Source: Neobacillus driksii
GTDB taxonomy: Bacteria > Bacillota > Bacilli > Bacillales > Cytobacillaceae
Direction: 5' to 3'
Assembly: GCF_013409995.1 (NCBI RefSeq)
Contig: NZ_JACCBX010000003.1
Span: forward strand, 372,001 to 436,000
Length of the DNA stretch: 64,000 bases
In this document: one piece after another, positions 19,312 to 27,092 of the stretch
Layout: each line of letters starts with the position of its first letter
Numbering within the stretch: the stretch's first letter is position 1
The notes under the pieces: model-generated
Seen by the model: only the letters and a program-made list of their open reading frames with translations
What the model was told of the DNA's origin: nothing
Database searches by the model: none
Program-made: the position numbers and the translations under genes

Positions 19312-20015
19312 CAGGAACCCCCCTCTACTAAAACCTGATATTTTTCAGAAACTAAACTTAGTGATTGACTATTTATTTTAAAATCATCAGCAATCTTACC
19401 GTTTTTCACTATAATAATCCGGTCACATATTGCAGCAGCTTGCTTGAAATCATGTGTTACCATTAATGTGGTACACCCTTTCTCTTTCATAGAAAGGACA
19501 ACATTGTTTAAAATGGTAATGGCGCCTTGATCTAAACCGGTATGTGGTTCGTCTAGCAGCATGATTTTCGGTTCATGAATAATGGCTCTAGCAATCGCAA
19601 TCCTTTGAATCATTCCGCGTGAAAAATTCTTTACAGGTTCATTGATAAAGAATGACAAACCTACGTCATTCACAAGTTTTCTAGCTCTATTTTCAACATC
19701 CTTGACACCATATAAGTTTCCAAAGAAAACTAGGTTTTCTAATGGCGTGTTGTGATCGTATAACAAGCTGGAATGCGGTAAATAACCGAACATTTTTTTC
19801 ACTTCAATATGATCCTTTTTTAAATCCAATCCGTTAATCTTCACAAGGCCAGATGTAGGCTTGATTAATGTTGCCAACACTTTAAGCAGGGTGCTTTTTC
19901 CTGCACCATTTTGACCAAGTATAGCAACTGTTTCGCCTTGAGTAATTGATAGGTCAATACCTCTTAGTATTAATTTATTGTCGGCTTGCTTTGTAAGTTT
20001 TTTTATTTCAATCAT
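19311..20015 (-). CDS. ccmA: Heme exporter ATPase subunit CcmA
   Basis: The 234-aa ABC ATPase has Walker A GQNGAGKST (34-42), signature NFSRGMIQRIAIARA, and Walker B IMLLDEPHTGLD. With CcmB it forms the transporter that frees heme-loaded CcmE. I chose ATG 20015, seven bases after GAGGG; TTG 20018 is possible. By sequence alone it could be any small ABC ATPase; the neighbours define it. Confidence 0.92.
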   Translation of the reverse strand: MIEIKKLTKQADNKLILRGIDLSITQGETVAILGQNGAGKSTLLKVLATLIKPTSGLVKINGLDLKKDHIEVKKMFGYLPHSSLLYDHNTPLENLVFFGNLYGVKDVENRARKLVNDVGLSFFINEPVKNFSRGMIQRIAIARAIIHEPKIMLLDEPHTGLDQGAITILNNVVLSMKEKGCTTLMVTHDFKQAAAICDRIIIVKNGKIADDFKINSQSLSLVSEKYQVLVEGGS

Positions 20016-20039
20016 CAAGTATCCCTCGCATTCCGACTG

Positions 20040-21035
20040 CTACTCTACAAAATGGCGTAAATTCATTTTTACTTGTACTAAATGCTGTTTATATGCAGCA
20101 AGTTTAGCTTGATAATCCTCTTCTGACATATTTCCATCACCGAAGTTTTCTTCTAATTCAAGGATTTTATCCATAATCGCTTTTTGCTTTGCCATTAGGT
20201 TTTTAAATGCTGATTCTTCCTTATCAGCTCCAAGCCTCTTTTCTTCCGCCCTTGCCCTCATGCTAAAATAGGAAAAGTAGGAAATTGCAGCAATAATAAT
20301 CGCACCCATGACAATTAAGAAAACATGTGGATCCCAGCTGCGAAGTGGTGATTGTGACCACATGCGAAGATGACCAGGATTATGGAAAGCAGGTGCTGTT
20401 TTTGTTACATTTCCACTTGATTTACTTTCACCTTGTTCTGTTGAACCTTGAGCATCACTTGCGGCTGGCTGTTTATCTTGGTCATAAATCATCGTAAAGA
20501 CTTGTTTTGCTTGTATACCTTCAACGCTGTATCCCTGATAATTTTGATCATCCATCTTGAATAGCCCTTGATTTGTGGCGGTAACGTTCTTAAATACAAT
20601 ACTTCCCATTCCTTCAGGGACAAGAATTTGCATCATTTGAACAGGATAATCAAAGCTTAGGCTAATTTCCTCACCCTTTGCGATTCTATAGCTGTATGGC
20701 AAAACTACTGTCTGGTTCGCTGGGATAGGATCGGAAGTAATAAAACCTGTTTCAACCTGTTTTTGAGCCATTTTATTATCTAAAAAAGTAAATCCTATTG
20801 CTCCTGTCGGGATAGTGACATTCAAAACTGCTTCACCCATGCCGTCACCTTTATACTCCTCTGCTGTTGTATTGGTATAGTTCACCATATTCATCATATT
20901 GGTAGAACCATCTTCTGCAGGGCTAACGACGAGATAATGCATATCAACAGATATCGCTGATTCTGCAGCCGCCATTCCATTGATTGGAATGAGCAGCAGC
21001 AGCCCGAGGAGGAAAACGGTGATTTTTTTAATCAC
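20040..21035 (-). CDS. Uncharacterised membrane protein of the ccm cluster (signal peptide, ectodomain, one TM, helical tail)
   Basis: I do not recognise a named family. The 331-aa product has a signal peptide (1-24, ending GMAAAES), an extracellular beta-rich domain (about 26-185), a Ser/Gly-rich linker, a membrane helix at about 241-262 and a cytoplasmic coiled tail with ELEENFGDGNMSEEDYQAKL. The layout repeats that of the gene at 24403-25458. GTG 21035 overlaps the stop of the CcmI-like gene, so it belongs to the ccm operon. A structural or apocytochrome-chaperone role is only a guess. Confidence 0.75.
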   Translation of the reverse strand: MIKKITVFLLGLLLLIPINGMAAAESAISVDMHYLVVSPAEDGSTNMMNMVNYTNTTAEEYKGDGMGEAVLNVTIPTGAIGFTFLDNKMAQKQVETGFITSDPIPANQTVVLPYSYRIAKGEEISLSFDYPVQMMQILVPEGMGSIVFKNVTATNQGLFKMDDQNYQGYSVEGIQAKQVFTMIYDQDKQPAASDAQGSTEQGESKSSGNVTKTAPAFHNPGHLRMWSQSPLRSWDPHVFLIVMGAIIIAAISYFSYFSMRARAEEKRLGADKEESAFKNLMAKQKAIMDKILELEENFGDGNMSEEDYQAKLAAYKQHLVQVKMNLRHFVE

Positions 21036-21412
21036 TTTCCTTCCCCCTTTTTATTTTGATAACTCTTCATTGAAGCCTCAATTTCTCTTTCTATTTCAGC
21101 CATTAAATCTTTGTCGACTGTCTGCGATGTCATTTGCTCTTCTTCATCCTTCATAATGCTGACAACTTGTGCTTCATATTGTTTCTTTAGGTTTTTGTAA
21201 TCCGCGTGGGAGATTTTATCCATTTTGTATTCAAACTCTAGTTCGTTAAGAGTGGATAATAGTACTTCTTTATTTGTCGCGGAATCTTGACCTTTGTTTG
21301 CGAAACTTAAATATGAATTCAAAGAAAAGAAGGGTGCTAGAACAAGAAATAAACAAATGAGCACAAGAGCTGCTGTAAATATCATGGAAACGATCGAGAT
21401 TTCTTGCATCAT
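21032..21412 (-). CDS. CcmI-like membrane protein
   Basis: The 126-aa protein has an N-terminal membrane helix (about 6-30) and a helical region with LLSTLNELEFEYKMDKISHA then DYKNLKKQYE. That hairpin resembles the N-terminal region of CcmI/CycH proteins of System I, which help present apocytochrome. The TPR domain of full CcmI is absent. I chose ATG 21412 after AGGATG. It lies between ccmH and the uncharacterised membrane protein. Confidence 0.7.
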   Translation of the reverse strand: MMQEISIVSMIFTAALVLICLFLVLAPFFSLNSYLSFANKGQDSATNKEVLLSTLNELEFEYKMDKISHADYKNLKKQYEAQVVSIMKDEEEQMTSQTVDKDLMAEIEREIEASMKSYQNKKGEGK

Positions 21413-21421
21413 GTTCACATC

Positions 21422-21925
21422 CTAAAGGTACTTTTTGCGTTGTTCATCAATCATAGATGATAGGATTTCCTCTTCCACTTCATCTGTTTGGTCTTCGCTA
21501 TCTGGGGTTAGTTCATCCATACCTTTTTTCTTCACCCATTTACGAATGATAAAGAATATCGCCACTCCTGCAATTCCTAATGCAGCGAAAGGCATTACCC
21601 AAGCAACTAAACTAAACCCGCTTTTTTCCGGTGCGGTTAATATTTCTTCACCGTAAATATTGACGTAGTATTCACGAATTTTATCCTTATCCCACCCCTT
21701 GTTCATCATCTCAACGATGTCTTCTTTAAAGCCAACTGTTAGATTACAAGTTTTAGGGTCACATTCAAAATGGTCCTGCCCACATCCGCAAGTGCACATA
21801 AATTGGGATGCTGCTGCTTCAAATTTCTTAGATTTGTAGTCAAACTCTTTTGCTTGTACTTGGAAGACAGAAGCGTGAAAAATAAAAGCGATCAGAAGGA
21901 GTCCAATATAAATTTTACTTTTCAT
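21422..21925 (-). CDS. ccmH: CcmH/CycL family protein with CxCGC motif
   Basis: CcmH normally uses an LRCxxC motif to reduce apocytochrome c. The 167-aa product has a signal peptide (about 1-25), then FMCTCGCGQDHFECDPKTC (C44, C46, C48, C55, C60), the family helices (IREYYVNIYGEEILTAP) and a C-terminal membrane helix (about 105-128). The Cys cluster differs from the classical LRCPxC and resembles the CYCGC of the lipoprotein at 26461-26910. I chose ATG 21925 behind AGAGGTG; it overlaps the ccmF stop. Function is inferred from fold and neighbours. Confidence 0.85.
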   Translation of the reverse strand: MKSKIYIGLLLIAFIFHASVFQVQAKEFDYKSKKFEAAASQFMCTCGCGQDHFECDPKTCNLTVGFKEDIVEMMNKGWDKDKIREYYVNIYGEEILTAPEKSGFSLVAWVMPFAALGIAGVAIFFIIRKWVKKKGMDELTPDSEDQTDEVEEEILSSMIDEQRKKYL

Positions 21926-21926
21926 A

Positions 21927-23909
21927 TTAAGACACCTCTTTGCGTACTCCTGTATACCTCGGAGTAATATTTTGATATTTCCCATTCCAAACTGCAAAAA
22001 GTGATCCAATAACAATCATGAATGAACCAATCCAAAGCCAAGTCATCATTGGGTTTATCTTTACAATAAAGGTTGCTTTTCCATCATCTTCCCAATCACT
22101 CAGAACAACGTATAAGTCTTCTTTTAATGATGAGATTAACCCAACTTCTGATGAAGGTTGATCCCAGTTTCCATAAAACACTTTTTCAGGCTGAATATTT
22201 CCGATTCGTTTTCCATTTCTAAAAACGGTCATTTCCGCATAAACGATATCATTAATGCCTTCTCTTTTTTGGTCCAAACGCTCGTAATTAATACGATAAT
22301 CTTTCACTTCAATGGAATCCCCTAAATTAACAGTTTTCATCGTTTGAACATCATAGTTTTGTGAACCGATAATTCCCATTGCGATAAACGCAATTCCGAT
22401 ATGGACGATATAACCACCATAACGACGTCGGTTTTTTGTCATTAATCGGTAAATTGAAAGATAAACTTTTTCTTTTGTCATTTTTCTACGAGCTTTGACA
22501 CCACGGTAAAACTCTAGGAAGTGAGTGATAAATAATAGAACAATAACACCAAAGCCGATAACGGCCCATGCCTTTTGAATACCTAGTACAATCATTAACG
22601 CCATTGCCACTATCGCAAGGATTGCTGGTATTAAAAAGTTCTTCTTTAAATTTTTTAATGATGACTTCTGCCAAGCCAGCAATGGACAAACAGCCATGAC
22701 AAACATCATAGAAAGTAGAATGGGTGCTTGAACGGTGTTAAAGAATGGCATACCTACTGTAACTTTCGTACCCCTTACTGCTTCAGATACTAGCGGGAAA
22801 ACTGTTCCCCAGAAAACACCAAATGCTGCTCCTACCAACAAAAGGTTATTAATTAAAAAGCTGCTTTCTTTTGATATATAGGAATTGAACTCTCCAGCAC
22901 TTCGTTTGAGCAAATTGTAACGGCTCATTAACACATAAAGTGCACCTATAACCGCTATCCCCATGAAAATTAAAAAGTATAACCCTAGATTTGAATTTGC
23001 AAATGCGTGGACGGATGTTAGAACACCACTTCGGACCAAAAATGTACCAAATAATGTTAAGGCATAAGAAGTGATGATTAAGCCTATGTTCCAAATTTTC
23101 AACATGTTCTTCCGTTCTTGTATCATGACTGAATGTAAGAACGCAGTTGCTGTTAACCAAGGCATAAAGGACGCATTCTCGACTGGATCCCACGCCCAGT
23201 AACCTCCCCAGCCAAGTTCAGTGTAAGCCCACTGCCCGCCAAATATATTTCCAAGGCTCAAAAACAACCAAGCTATTATTGTCCAGCGTCTAGTCATCTT
23301 AATCCAAAAATCATCGACGTTTTTCAAGATTAGTGCTGCCATTGCAAACGCAAATGGAATAGCAAGTCCTACGTAACCCAGGTAAAGTGTAACAGGATGA
23401 ATAATCATACCTGGATTTTGCAGCATTGGATTTAAACCATGACCTTCAATTGGAACTTGATCCAAGAGGACGAAAGGTTTAGCAACAAAACCAAGAACTA
23501 AAAAGAAGAAAACGATATTTCCTAAGAGAATAGCGGAAATATACGGAACCATTGGATTTCCTTTCATTTTTCTTGAGAAGGCGATCATTACGGTATAAAG
23601 AACTAAAAAGAAAGTCCATAGCAACAAAGATCCAGAATTTCCTGCCCAAAGTGCTGTAAGCTTGTAAATAATTGGCAGTTCACTGCTCGTATAATCACTA
23701 ACATATTCATATTGAAATTGAGAGGTTGTTAGTAAGTAGAAGAGAGAAAGCATAGCCATTGATGCACAAACTAAAATAGATATTACTCCACCTTTACCAC
23801 TGTTTACTAATTTTTGATTCTTCGTGCTAATCCCCAATGTGATTATGAGGAGTGAATAGATCGCAAGCGCTAAACCTACGTATATTGTTGCGTTAGCAAA
23901 TAAGTACAT
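21927..23909 (-). CDS. ccmF: Cytochrome c heme lyase subunit CcmF
   Basis: CcmF is the membrane core of the System I heme ligation complex. The 660-aa polytopic protein has the WWD signature WGGYWAWDPVENASFMPW (234-251), the conserved MIIHPVTLYLGYVG histidine segment (168-181) and a C-terminal extracellular domain before the last helix. It lies between ccmE and ccmH, the standard order. ResB/ResC (System II) are much shorter or differ in layout. Confidence 0.95.
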   Translation of the reverse strand: MYLFANATIYVGLALAIYSLLIITLGISTKNQKLVNSGKGGVISILVCASMAMLSLFYLLTTSQFQYEYVSDYTSSELPIIYKLTALWAGNSGSLLLWTFFLVLYTVMIAFSRKMKGNPMVPYISAILLGNIVFFFLVLGFVAKPFVLLDQVPIEGHGLNPMLQNPGMIIHPVTLYLGYVGLAIPFAFAMAALILKNVDDFWIKMTRRWTIIAWLFLSLGNIFGGQWAYTELGWGGYWAWDPVENASFMPWLTATAFLHSVMIQERKNMLKIWNIGLIITSYALTLFGTFLVRSGVLTSVHAFANSNLGLYFLIFMGIAVIGALYVLMSRYNLLKRSAGEFNSYISKESSFLINNLLLVGAAFGVFWGTVFPLVSEAVRGTKVTVGMPFFNTVQAPILLSMMFVMAVCPLLAWQKSSLKNLKKNFLIPAILAIVAMALMIVLGIQKAWAVIGFGVIVLLFITHFLEFYRGVKARRKMTKEKVYLSIYRLMTKNRRRYGGYIVHIGIAFIAMGIIGSQNYDVQTMKTVNLGDSIEVKDYRINYERLDQKREGINDIVYAEMTVFRNGKRIGNIQPEKVFYGNWDQPSSEVGLISSLKEDLYVVLSDWEDDGKATFIVKINPMMTWLWIGSFMIVIGSLFAVWNGKYQNITPRYTGVRKEVS

Positions 23910-23924
23910 ATCGTCACCTTCTTA

Positions 23925-24389
23925 TTATTTTGCCTGATCGGTTTCTGCTGGTGGCTGATCTAATAATTTTTTATGTGCTTCAGGGTCATAGTTTTCAATA
24001 TCTTCACCCTCATATTTGGAAGGACATCTTGTTTTAACGGTTTCAGCAACAAATGTATCTTTTTTAGTAGGTGCTCCTTGGAGGATAACAATAACACCTT
24101 CAGAGAAGTTATCTGGTCTGGTTCCATTATGAATAACATGCATTAAGTTACCCTCGTTATCTTTTAAATCAAACTTCAACTCAATTTTATCTTGGTTCCA
24201 TTTAATAGATTCTTCGATTAGTAGTCCTTCTACTGTTACAAAATCATCTTTATGCTTTTCTTGATTCTCCAAAAGCTGATTCATAGTTAACTCAATCCCA
24301 CTTGATCCTGGTGTTGCAGCCATAAGTAAGAAAACAATAGCACCGGCGATAATAAATCCACCAAGCATAACAATCGTATTCTTTTTCAT
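23925..24389 (-). CDS. ccmE: Heme chaperone CcmE, CxxxY variant
   Basis: CcmE carries heme covalently from CcmC to CcmF. The 154-aa protein has a membrane anchor (about 5-25) and an OB-fold domain. The usual heme-binding HxxxY is replaced by C122-P-S-K-Y126 (TRCPSKYEGED), the Cys-type motif known from archaea and some sulfate reducers. I chose ATG 24389, six bases after GGGGTG. It precedes ccmF by 15 nt. Confidence 0.92.
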   Translation of the reverse strand: MKKNTIVMLGGFIIAGAIVFLLMAATPGSSGIELTMNQLLENQEKHKDDFVTVEGLLIEESIKWNQDKIELKFDLKDNEGNLMHVIHNGTRPDNFSEGVIVILQGAPTKKDTFVAETVKTRCPSKYEGEDIENYDPEAHKKLLDQPPAETDQAK

Positions 24390-24402
24390 CCCATTCACCC
24401 CA

Positions 24403-25458
24403 TTAAATTAATTTTTTCATTTCCTCATCATATGTTTCTTGATCAATTTTTCCATTTAGAAGTTTCTTCCGTAATTCCTTTTTATCGTCATTACTAATCG
24501 TTTTCATCTCTTTTTTTACTAGTTGCTTTTTTGGACGATGGTTTGCTGCTTTAGAACTTGAAGTTTTGGATGCAGACTGTGATTTTCCCTTTATTCCTAA
24601 GTAAACAAACACACCAGCAATGATAATAGCGATTCCTATTACAATAGCACCGCCCATTCCAATTAGAGGACGGTCGCCACCAGATGCATCAGATCCACCA
24701 GAAATTTGATCTGTTGCAGTACCATTAACACTAGCGTGGTTTTCATCATTAGGCGGTTGTTTCTCATTGATAGCGTCTAGAGTCGATTTAAAATCATCTT
24801 TTTGATAGGAGAAAGTATATTTATAGCTTTCACCCGCTTTTACATCTTTGTATTGATAGTAAAATAGCTCTTCACCATATTCACTTTGTGTATTATTTGG
24901 CGCCTTTGGCTCTAGTGTGATCTCACTAGCCTCCATTGGGGCATAAAAGATTACGTCCAGTATTCCAATCTCTGTAGGGTTGCTATATTCATATGTAAAG
25001 CTTCTTTTATCCTTTACTTCTACTGCGCTGGTATAGTACTCCACTACAAATCTATAGGTCTCATTATTCTTAATTGCTTTTGAAGGCTTCCATGAAATGA
25101 TTCCCTTTTGTGTATCAATATCAAATGGCCGTTGCACTTCTGGCTGATCGTCTTCAGGAAACTCTGCAACTAGATATGCTTGGAAGCCTTTTTCACTAGC
25201 TGGAACCGCTATTTCAACTTTTCCATTAAAATCCAGTCCACTCTTATTTGTAAAAGTTCCATACTGCCCAACAAGTAAAGACGGAGTATCTTTTGCCCAG
25301 CCTTCTGGGTAATCGAACTCTGGCATAACTTGAATTTGCATTTCAGTATAGGGAAACTTTTCTGGCTGAAAGGTTGTTTCAGCATATCCGTTTGGAATAA
25401 TAAAACTAGAGAAAAATGATGTAATTACAAATAAAGCCAACAACTTTTTTTTAAGCAT
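24403..25458 (-). CDS. Uncharacterised membrane protein heading the ccm operon
   Basis: No named family is recognised. The 351-aa product has a signal peptide (1-26, ending NGYAET), a beta-rich extracellular domain (27-230), a Ser/Gly linker, a membrane helix (about 262-287), a basic stretch and a C-terminal helical hairpin KKELRKKLLNGKIDQETYDE. The layout mirrors the gene at 20040-21035 although sequence identity looks low. It is first in the operon, 13 nt before ccmE, behind AAGGAGG. A role in apocytochrome handling or complex assembly is inference. Confidence 0.75.
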   Translation of the reverse strand: MLKKKLLALFVITSFFSSFIIPNGYAETTFQPEKFPYTEMQIQVMPEFDYPEGWAKDTPSLLVGQYGTFTNKSGLDFNGKVEIAVPASEKGFQAYLVAEFPEDDQPEVQRPFDIDTQKGIISWKPSKAIKNNETYRFVVEYYTSAVEVKDKRSFTYEYSNPTEIGILDVIFYAPMEASEITLEPKAPNNTQSEYGEELFYYQYKDVKAGESYKYTFSYQKDDFKSTLDAINEKQPPNDENHASVNGTATDQISGGSDASGGDRPLIGMGGAIVIGIAIIIAGVFVYLGIKGKSQSASKTSSSKAANHRPKKQLVKKEMKTISNDDKKELRKKLLNGKIDQETYDEEMKKLI

Positions 25459-25737
25459 GCAAATCCTCCTTGAGCTCCTATAAAACGCTATTTTTCACTA
25501 TAGCCCTCTTTGAAATAAATATAATATTAATCATCTATGTATAGTTGATTCACATTTGAACATTTTGTAAAAGGAGAGAAAACGTTACGGTTTTGTCAAT
25601 AATTACCCACAGAATGTTCACATTTACCTATCTCTAATAATTAGCTCCCTATTTTTCATTTCCTAACTAGTACTATAAACCTTATCCTATATACCTAGTT
25701 CGTTTGAAAATGAACGTTTTGTTAATATTTTTCATAT
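25459..25737. other. AT-rich intergenic region with the ccm operon promoter
   Basis: No gene is visible. The region lies between the ccm operon start and the cytochrome gene terminator and must hold the ccm promoter. A TTGACA is present on the minus strand near 25592-25597 but no good -10 lies at the right distance. TGTGA-like half-sites occur, none forming a full FNR-type palindrome. Confidence 0.4.
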
Positions 25738-25774
25738 AAAAAAACCTTGATTCCCAATAATCGGAATCAAGGTT
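25738..25774 (-). terminator. Terminator of the PCYCGC-cytochrome operon
   Basis: AACCTTGATTCC pairs with GGAATCAAGGTT on the minus strand, followed by TTTTTT. The stem overlaps the stop codon of the cytochrome gene. Confidence 0.85.
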
Positions 25775-26450
25775 CAAGGTAATCATTTTGTGATTTTTGT
25801 TTTACTTTTATCGATCGAATGTAACTAACAATATCTGAGATTTCCTGTTTCTTTAGTTGACGAACCCCATCAAGTCCCTTTAAAGATGGTCCCATTCTGG
25901 TATCCTCACGCCCATAGGCAGTACCAATCCAAATTTGCTTGTCAGTGGTGTATTTCAGGTATTCTGGATTAGAAAGAGCTGTCCCCATTTTAGGTTTGCC
26001 GCTACCCGCATCTCCATGACAGTTAATACAAGATATATTATATTGTTTCTCACCGTTCAGAGGATCTCCAGTAATTTTTTTAGGCACATCAAACTCTATC
26101 TCTTGTGTTTGCCAATTCCTTATAAAAGCAACAACATTGTTTAATTCATCCTCTGAGAGTCTCGGACCATAGCTCGGCATAGCTGTACCTTCTCTGCCAA
26201 ATTTAACACTATTATAAATGTCTTTGTTACTTACAGCATTTAAATACCGTTGATTATTGATAGCTGTGCCAGCATTTTTACCTTCACCTTTGCCATTTTC
26301 TCCATGACAAATCAGACATTGCTTTTGATAAACTTTCTCACCTGCCGCAATTGCATTTGAATTTTTACTGTTAAAAATACCACTGTTTATGATACAGATA
26401 ATTATCCCAATTATAATGACACCGTAAAGGCTATAGAATATTTTTTTCAT
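25767..26450 (-). CDS. Membrane-anchored diheme cytochrome c
   Basis: The 227-aa protein has an N-terminal membrane anchor (about 5-24) and two class I cytochrome c domains: CLICHGENGKGEG with distal Met in GTAMPSYG, and CINCHGDAGSGKP with distal Met in DTRMGPSL. It is an electron carrier outside the membrane. The gene is 10 nt after the PCYCGC lipoprotein gene and next to the maturation genes it would need. Its electron donor and acceptor are unknown. Confidence 0.92.
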   Translation of the reverse strand: MKKIFYSLYGVIIIGIIICIINSGIFNSKNSNAIAAGEKVYQKQCLICHGENGKGEGKNAGTAINNQRYLNAVSNKDIYNSVKFGREGTAMPSYGPRLSEDELNNVVAFIRNWQTQEIEFDVPKKITGDPLNGEKQYNISCINCHGDAGSGKPKMGTALSNPEYLKYTTDKQIWIGTAYGREDTRMGPSLKGLDGVRQLKKQEISDIVSYIRSIKVKQKSQNDYLEP

Positions 26451-26460
26451 TGGTTATCCC

Positions 26461-26910
26461 TTACTTTGGTTCCGGCGTTGGAGTTGGTTCCCCATAATCT
26501 TGATATTTTTTAGTGATTAAGTCATAAATTTTACTAGGGCTTTTACCGTCTAGATTCATTTCTACCGCCTCCCGGGCGATATCGATACAAACGTCTCAGG
26601 CTATGCCCATTGAATCCCAACCGGTCACTGCATTATCTTCTCCAAATTGATCAATAAAACAATCTAAATTGCTCTTGTGTCCATCTGAAGCAAAACATCC
26701 GCAATAGCATGGAACACCTGCTACAACCTCCGGATAGTTTGATACCATAGCATAAGTTTCCTGGACTAAGTCTGAAGAGTTTAAAACATAATCTGGAAAT
26801 GGCTCATGCTTCTTATCTAAAGTCACATTTATATCTTTAGAACTGCCGCACGCTGCCAAAAATACGGCTATCGCAGCAATAAGGAACAATAGAGATAGAA
26901 ATTTTTTCAC
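26461..26910 (-). CDS. PCYCGC-motif lipoprotein, candidate selenoprotein (in-frame TGA read as Sec)
   Basis: The product is a lipoprotein (lipobox LAAC, Cys21) with VPCYCGCF (C68, C70, C72), SNLDCF (C84), and then GIA-TGA-DVC. The TGA is at 26598-26596, codon 105. After it the frame continues for 44 codons to TAA 26463-26461, including C108, DIAREAVEMNLDGKS and a Pro/Thr tail, with the helical character expected of the family C terminus. Reading TGA as selenocysteine gives UDVC, a UxxC redox motif where relatives are expected to have CxxC. A hairpin suited to a bacterial SECIS follows (26563-26581). The start is GTG 26910 after AAGGGGTG. Function of this family is unknown; the operon mate is a diheme cytochrome. 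A plain nonsense mutation is the main alternative. Confidence 0.75.
26563..26581 (-). promoter_or_regulatory. Candidate bacterial SECIS hairpin
   Basis: Minus-strand RNA: UAUCGCC (26581-26575) pairs with GGCGGUA (26569-26563) over seven pairs including one G-U, with apical loop CGGGA. The loop starts 21 nt after the UGA and has G at its second position. These values fall within the published bacterial SECIS model (16-37 nt; G in the first two loop positions). Confidence 0.6.
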
Positions 26911-27045
26911 TTTCTGTGTCACCCCTTTGTTTATTGAATGTAATTCTATTTTTATTTTAGCAAAAACTATTAACCTGAATTGAAAGTAAATATTACTATT
27001 TAGTGAAGTTTTCACAATAGAGAAAGTAATAATCTTTTTTAGTAT

Positions 27046-27085
27046 AAAAAAAACTAAGGCCTGAATATATCGGCCTTAGTTTTTT
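27046..27085 (-). terminator. Terminator of efp
   Basis: AACTAAGGCCGATATATTCAGGCCTTAGTT-type hairpin on the minus strand with T runs at both ends. Confidence 0.85.
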
Positions 27086-27092
27086 GAGCTAA

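Noticed and set aside
25459..25737. FNR site controlling the ccm operon
   Set aside because: TGTGA half-sites occur but no TGTGA-N6-TCACA palindrome could be found.
26596..27015. PCYCGC gene as a truncated 139-aa protein ending at the TGA
   Set aside because: The frame after TGA keeps a Cys, a regular helical domain and a correct spacing to the next gene, which truncated genes rarely do. Reading through as Sec explains more.
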